Below, in pieces: positions 6,764 through 7,524 of a DNA stretch of 7,524 bases (positions are counted from its first letter, which is position 1; each line of letters opens with the position of its first letter). A program made the translations under genes and the position numbers. This DNA is from JBDGSM01 sp042217615. Lineage in GTDB: Archaea > Nanohalarchaeota > Nanosalinia > Nanosalinales > Nanosalinaceae. The notes beneath the pieces were generated by a model. That model was not told where the DNA came from. It worked only from the letters and a program-made list of their open reading frames with translations, and did no database searches. The stretch spans positions 1-7,524 of the forward strand of contig JBDGSI010000034.1 of the NCBI GenBank assembly GCA_042217615.1, written 5' to 3'.

Positions 6764-6772
6764 CTTTAAATA
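6764..6772 (-). promoter_or_regulatory. TATA box of the rpoH-rpoB2-rpoB1-rpoA1-rpoA2 operon
   Basis: TATTTAAAG on the minus strand lies about 56 nt before the rpoH ATG in an otherwise mixed-composition spacer. It fits the archaeal TATA-box pattern. Transcription would be expected about 25 nt downstream (about 6740-6745), giving a leader of roughly 35 nt that contains the rpoH SD. No convincing A-rich BRE is visible just upstream (ACACCC). A second A/T block, TTTTAAAA at 6796-6803, is an alternative. Confidence 0.6.
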
Positions 6773-6782
6773 GGGTGTCCTC

Positions 6783-6824
6783 AAAAACCACAGGATTTTA
6801 AAACGCCTAAAACACTTTTCCCAA
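6783..6824 (-). terminator. possible T-rich terminator after radC
   Basis: Downstream of the radC stop the transcript contains several U runs (coding-strand T runs at 6817-6814 in broken form, about 6807-6804, 6799-6796 and 6787-6783) and no evident hairpin. Archaeal RNAP stops at such U tracts. The placement, just ahead of the rpoH TATA box, fits separation of radC from the RNAP operon, but the T runs are short. Confidence 0.3.
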
Positions 6825-6832
6825 AGGCCTTC

Positions 6833-7501
6833 TCAAGAAAAACCAACTACCTCCCTCCCCCTCAAACTCACAACTTCCTCACCAACAATAGCATGATCCA
6901 AAACCTCAACCCCCAGACGCTCACCAAGACCAACCAGTTCCTCAGTAAACTCGATATCCCTCTCGGTCGCCTCAGACTTTCCAGAGGGGTGGTTATGCGA
7001 CAGGATCAAAGCGGAAGCATTCGACCTCAAGGCCTCGCCAAAAACCTTTCTCGGCTCAAGGTTGACGGAGTCGACGCCGCCGTCAAACTCCTTTTCTGAA
7101 ACAATTTCGTTGCCGGAGTTTAGGTAGAAAACCCGGGCAACCTCCGACTCCAGAAACTTGAGATCCTCAACCTGTGCCTTAACATCGGAAAAACTCTCGA
7201 TCCTCTCCTTCTCACTCCTCTGCATCCGTCTACCCAGTTCACCTGCAGCCAGTAACTGGCCGGCCTTCACACGGGAAACACCTTCAAAACCCTTCAACTC
7301 TTCCAGACTCCTATCCGCCAAACCGTCCAGAGAAACCTCGTTCAAAATCTCGCCGCACAACTCCTTCACATTCTTACCAGGAATACCGGTCCTCAAAATA
7401 ATCGACAGAAGCTCAACATCGGAAAGAGCAGAAACACCGCGCTCCTCCAGCTTCTCCCTAGGCCTCTCCGACTCAGGCAACTCCTGGATAGTATAATCCA
7501 T
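6833..7501 (-). CDS. radC: RadC family (UPF0758) JAMM/MPN+ domain protein
   Basis: RadC-like proteins are common in bacteria and mobile elements and uncommon in archaea. The biochemical role is unsettled; the fold is related to JAMM metallopeptidases. The 222 aa are full length. The N-terminal helix-hairpin-helix-type region shows ERPREKLEERGVSALSDVEL (12-31), IILRTGIPGKNV (34-45) and GFEGVSRVKAGQLLAAGELGRR (71-92). The C-terminal JAMM domain shows LSHNHPSGKSEATERD (167-182), with metal-ligand candidates H169, H171 and D182, then LDHAIVG (201-207). The Ser normally four residues before the ERD-type Asp is Thr179. The start at 7501 gives the canonical N-terminus but has only a weak SD. Arg is mostly AGG (about 10 of 17), unlike the AGA/CGT-rich RNAP genes, which fits lower expression or later acquisition. 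It lies 124 nt upstream of rpoH with its own end signals, so it is probably not part of the RNAP operon. Confidence 0.93.
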   Translation of the reverse strand: MDYTIQELPESERPREKLEERGVSALSDVELLSIILRTGIPGKNVKELCGEILNEVSLDGLADRSLEELKGFEGVSRVKAGQLLAAGELGRRMQRSEKERIESFSDVKAQVEDLKFLESEVARVFYLNSGNEIVSEKEFDGGVDSVNLEPRKVFGEALRSNASALILSHNHPSGKSEATERDIEFTEELVGLGERLGVEVLDHAIVGEEVVSLRGREVVGFS

Positions 7502-7524
7502 AGAACCAATTTTTCCCCAGAAAC

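Larger units (their letters stand above)
533..7465. repeat. dispersed palindromic motif AGGCCT, 19 copies
   Basis: AGGCCT begins at 533, 852, 1278, 1597, 1644, 2080, 2501, 2552, 3355, 4211, 4408, 4627, 4900, 5237, 5774, 6247, 6825, 7030 and 7460. Random expectation at this base composition is about one or two. Copies occur in every long gene (rpoH has none), in the rpoB2-rpoB1 gap (4900) and after radC (6825). In coding copies all three frames are used: Arg-Pro 4 times, x-Ala-x 4 times and Gly-Leu 9 times, so protein sequence does not explain it. The flank TCA is frequent on the left (eight plus-strand copies read TCAAGGCCT). Typical spacing is 200-550 nt. Confidence 0.85.

Noticed and set aside
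6570..6791. Minus-strand 73-codon ORF overlapping rpoH and its promoter
   Set aside because: It is out of frame with rpoH, spans the TATA element and has a low-complexity basic tail; the rpoH frame is certain.

Overview
The window is a stretch of archaeal chromosome. It holds the head and core of the RNA polymerase (RNAP) operon, all on the minus strand, preceded by a radC-family gene on the same strand. The archaeal signs are rpoH next to a polymerase with split B (B2 + B1) and split A (A1 + A2) subunits, a TATA-like element instead of a -35/-10 promoter, and strong GAGGTG(A) Shine-Dalgarno (SD) sites. The proteins are very acidic, the GC content is moderate (mid 40s percent by eye), and the subunits are somewhat short and divergent at normally invariant residues. 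Together these suggest a salt-adapted, fast-evolving DPANN-type archaeon, with Nanohaloarchaeota the best guess. That assignment is inference.

In transcription order (right to left): radC (7501-6833); a 124-nt spacer with T-rich stretches and a TATA box; rpoH (6708-6472); a short spacer; rpoB2 (6432-4975); a 94-nt spacer holding a possible 27-codon micro-ORF (4966-4883); rpoB1 (4880-3081); rpoA1 (3067-602); and the 5' part of rpoA2 (591 to the window edge). H, B2, B1, A1 and A2 form the catalytic core and downstream jaw of RNAP. The tight spacing, with SD sites built over the preceding stop codons, indicates one polycistronic, translationally coupled unit.

The gene content is ordinary, and I see no defence island, mobile element, CRISPR array or RNA gene. 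Three things stand out. First, the palindrome AGGCCT occurs 19 times in 7.5 kb, in all three reading frames and between genes, which points to a DNA-level dispersed motif. Second, the bridge helix (A1) and trigger loop (A2) carry unusual substitutions, including a Lys and a Glu at positions that could face each other in the closed active site. Third, a micro-ORF with its own SD lies between the two halves of the B subunit. A radC gene with different codon use beside an archaeal RNAP operon is also worth noting.
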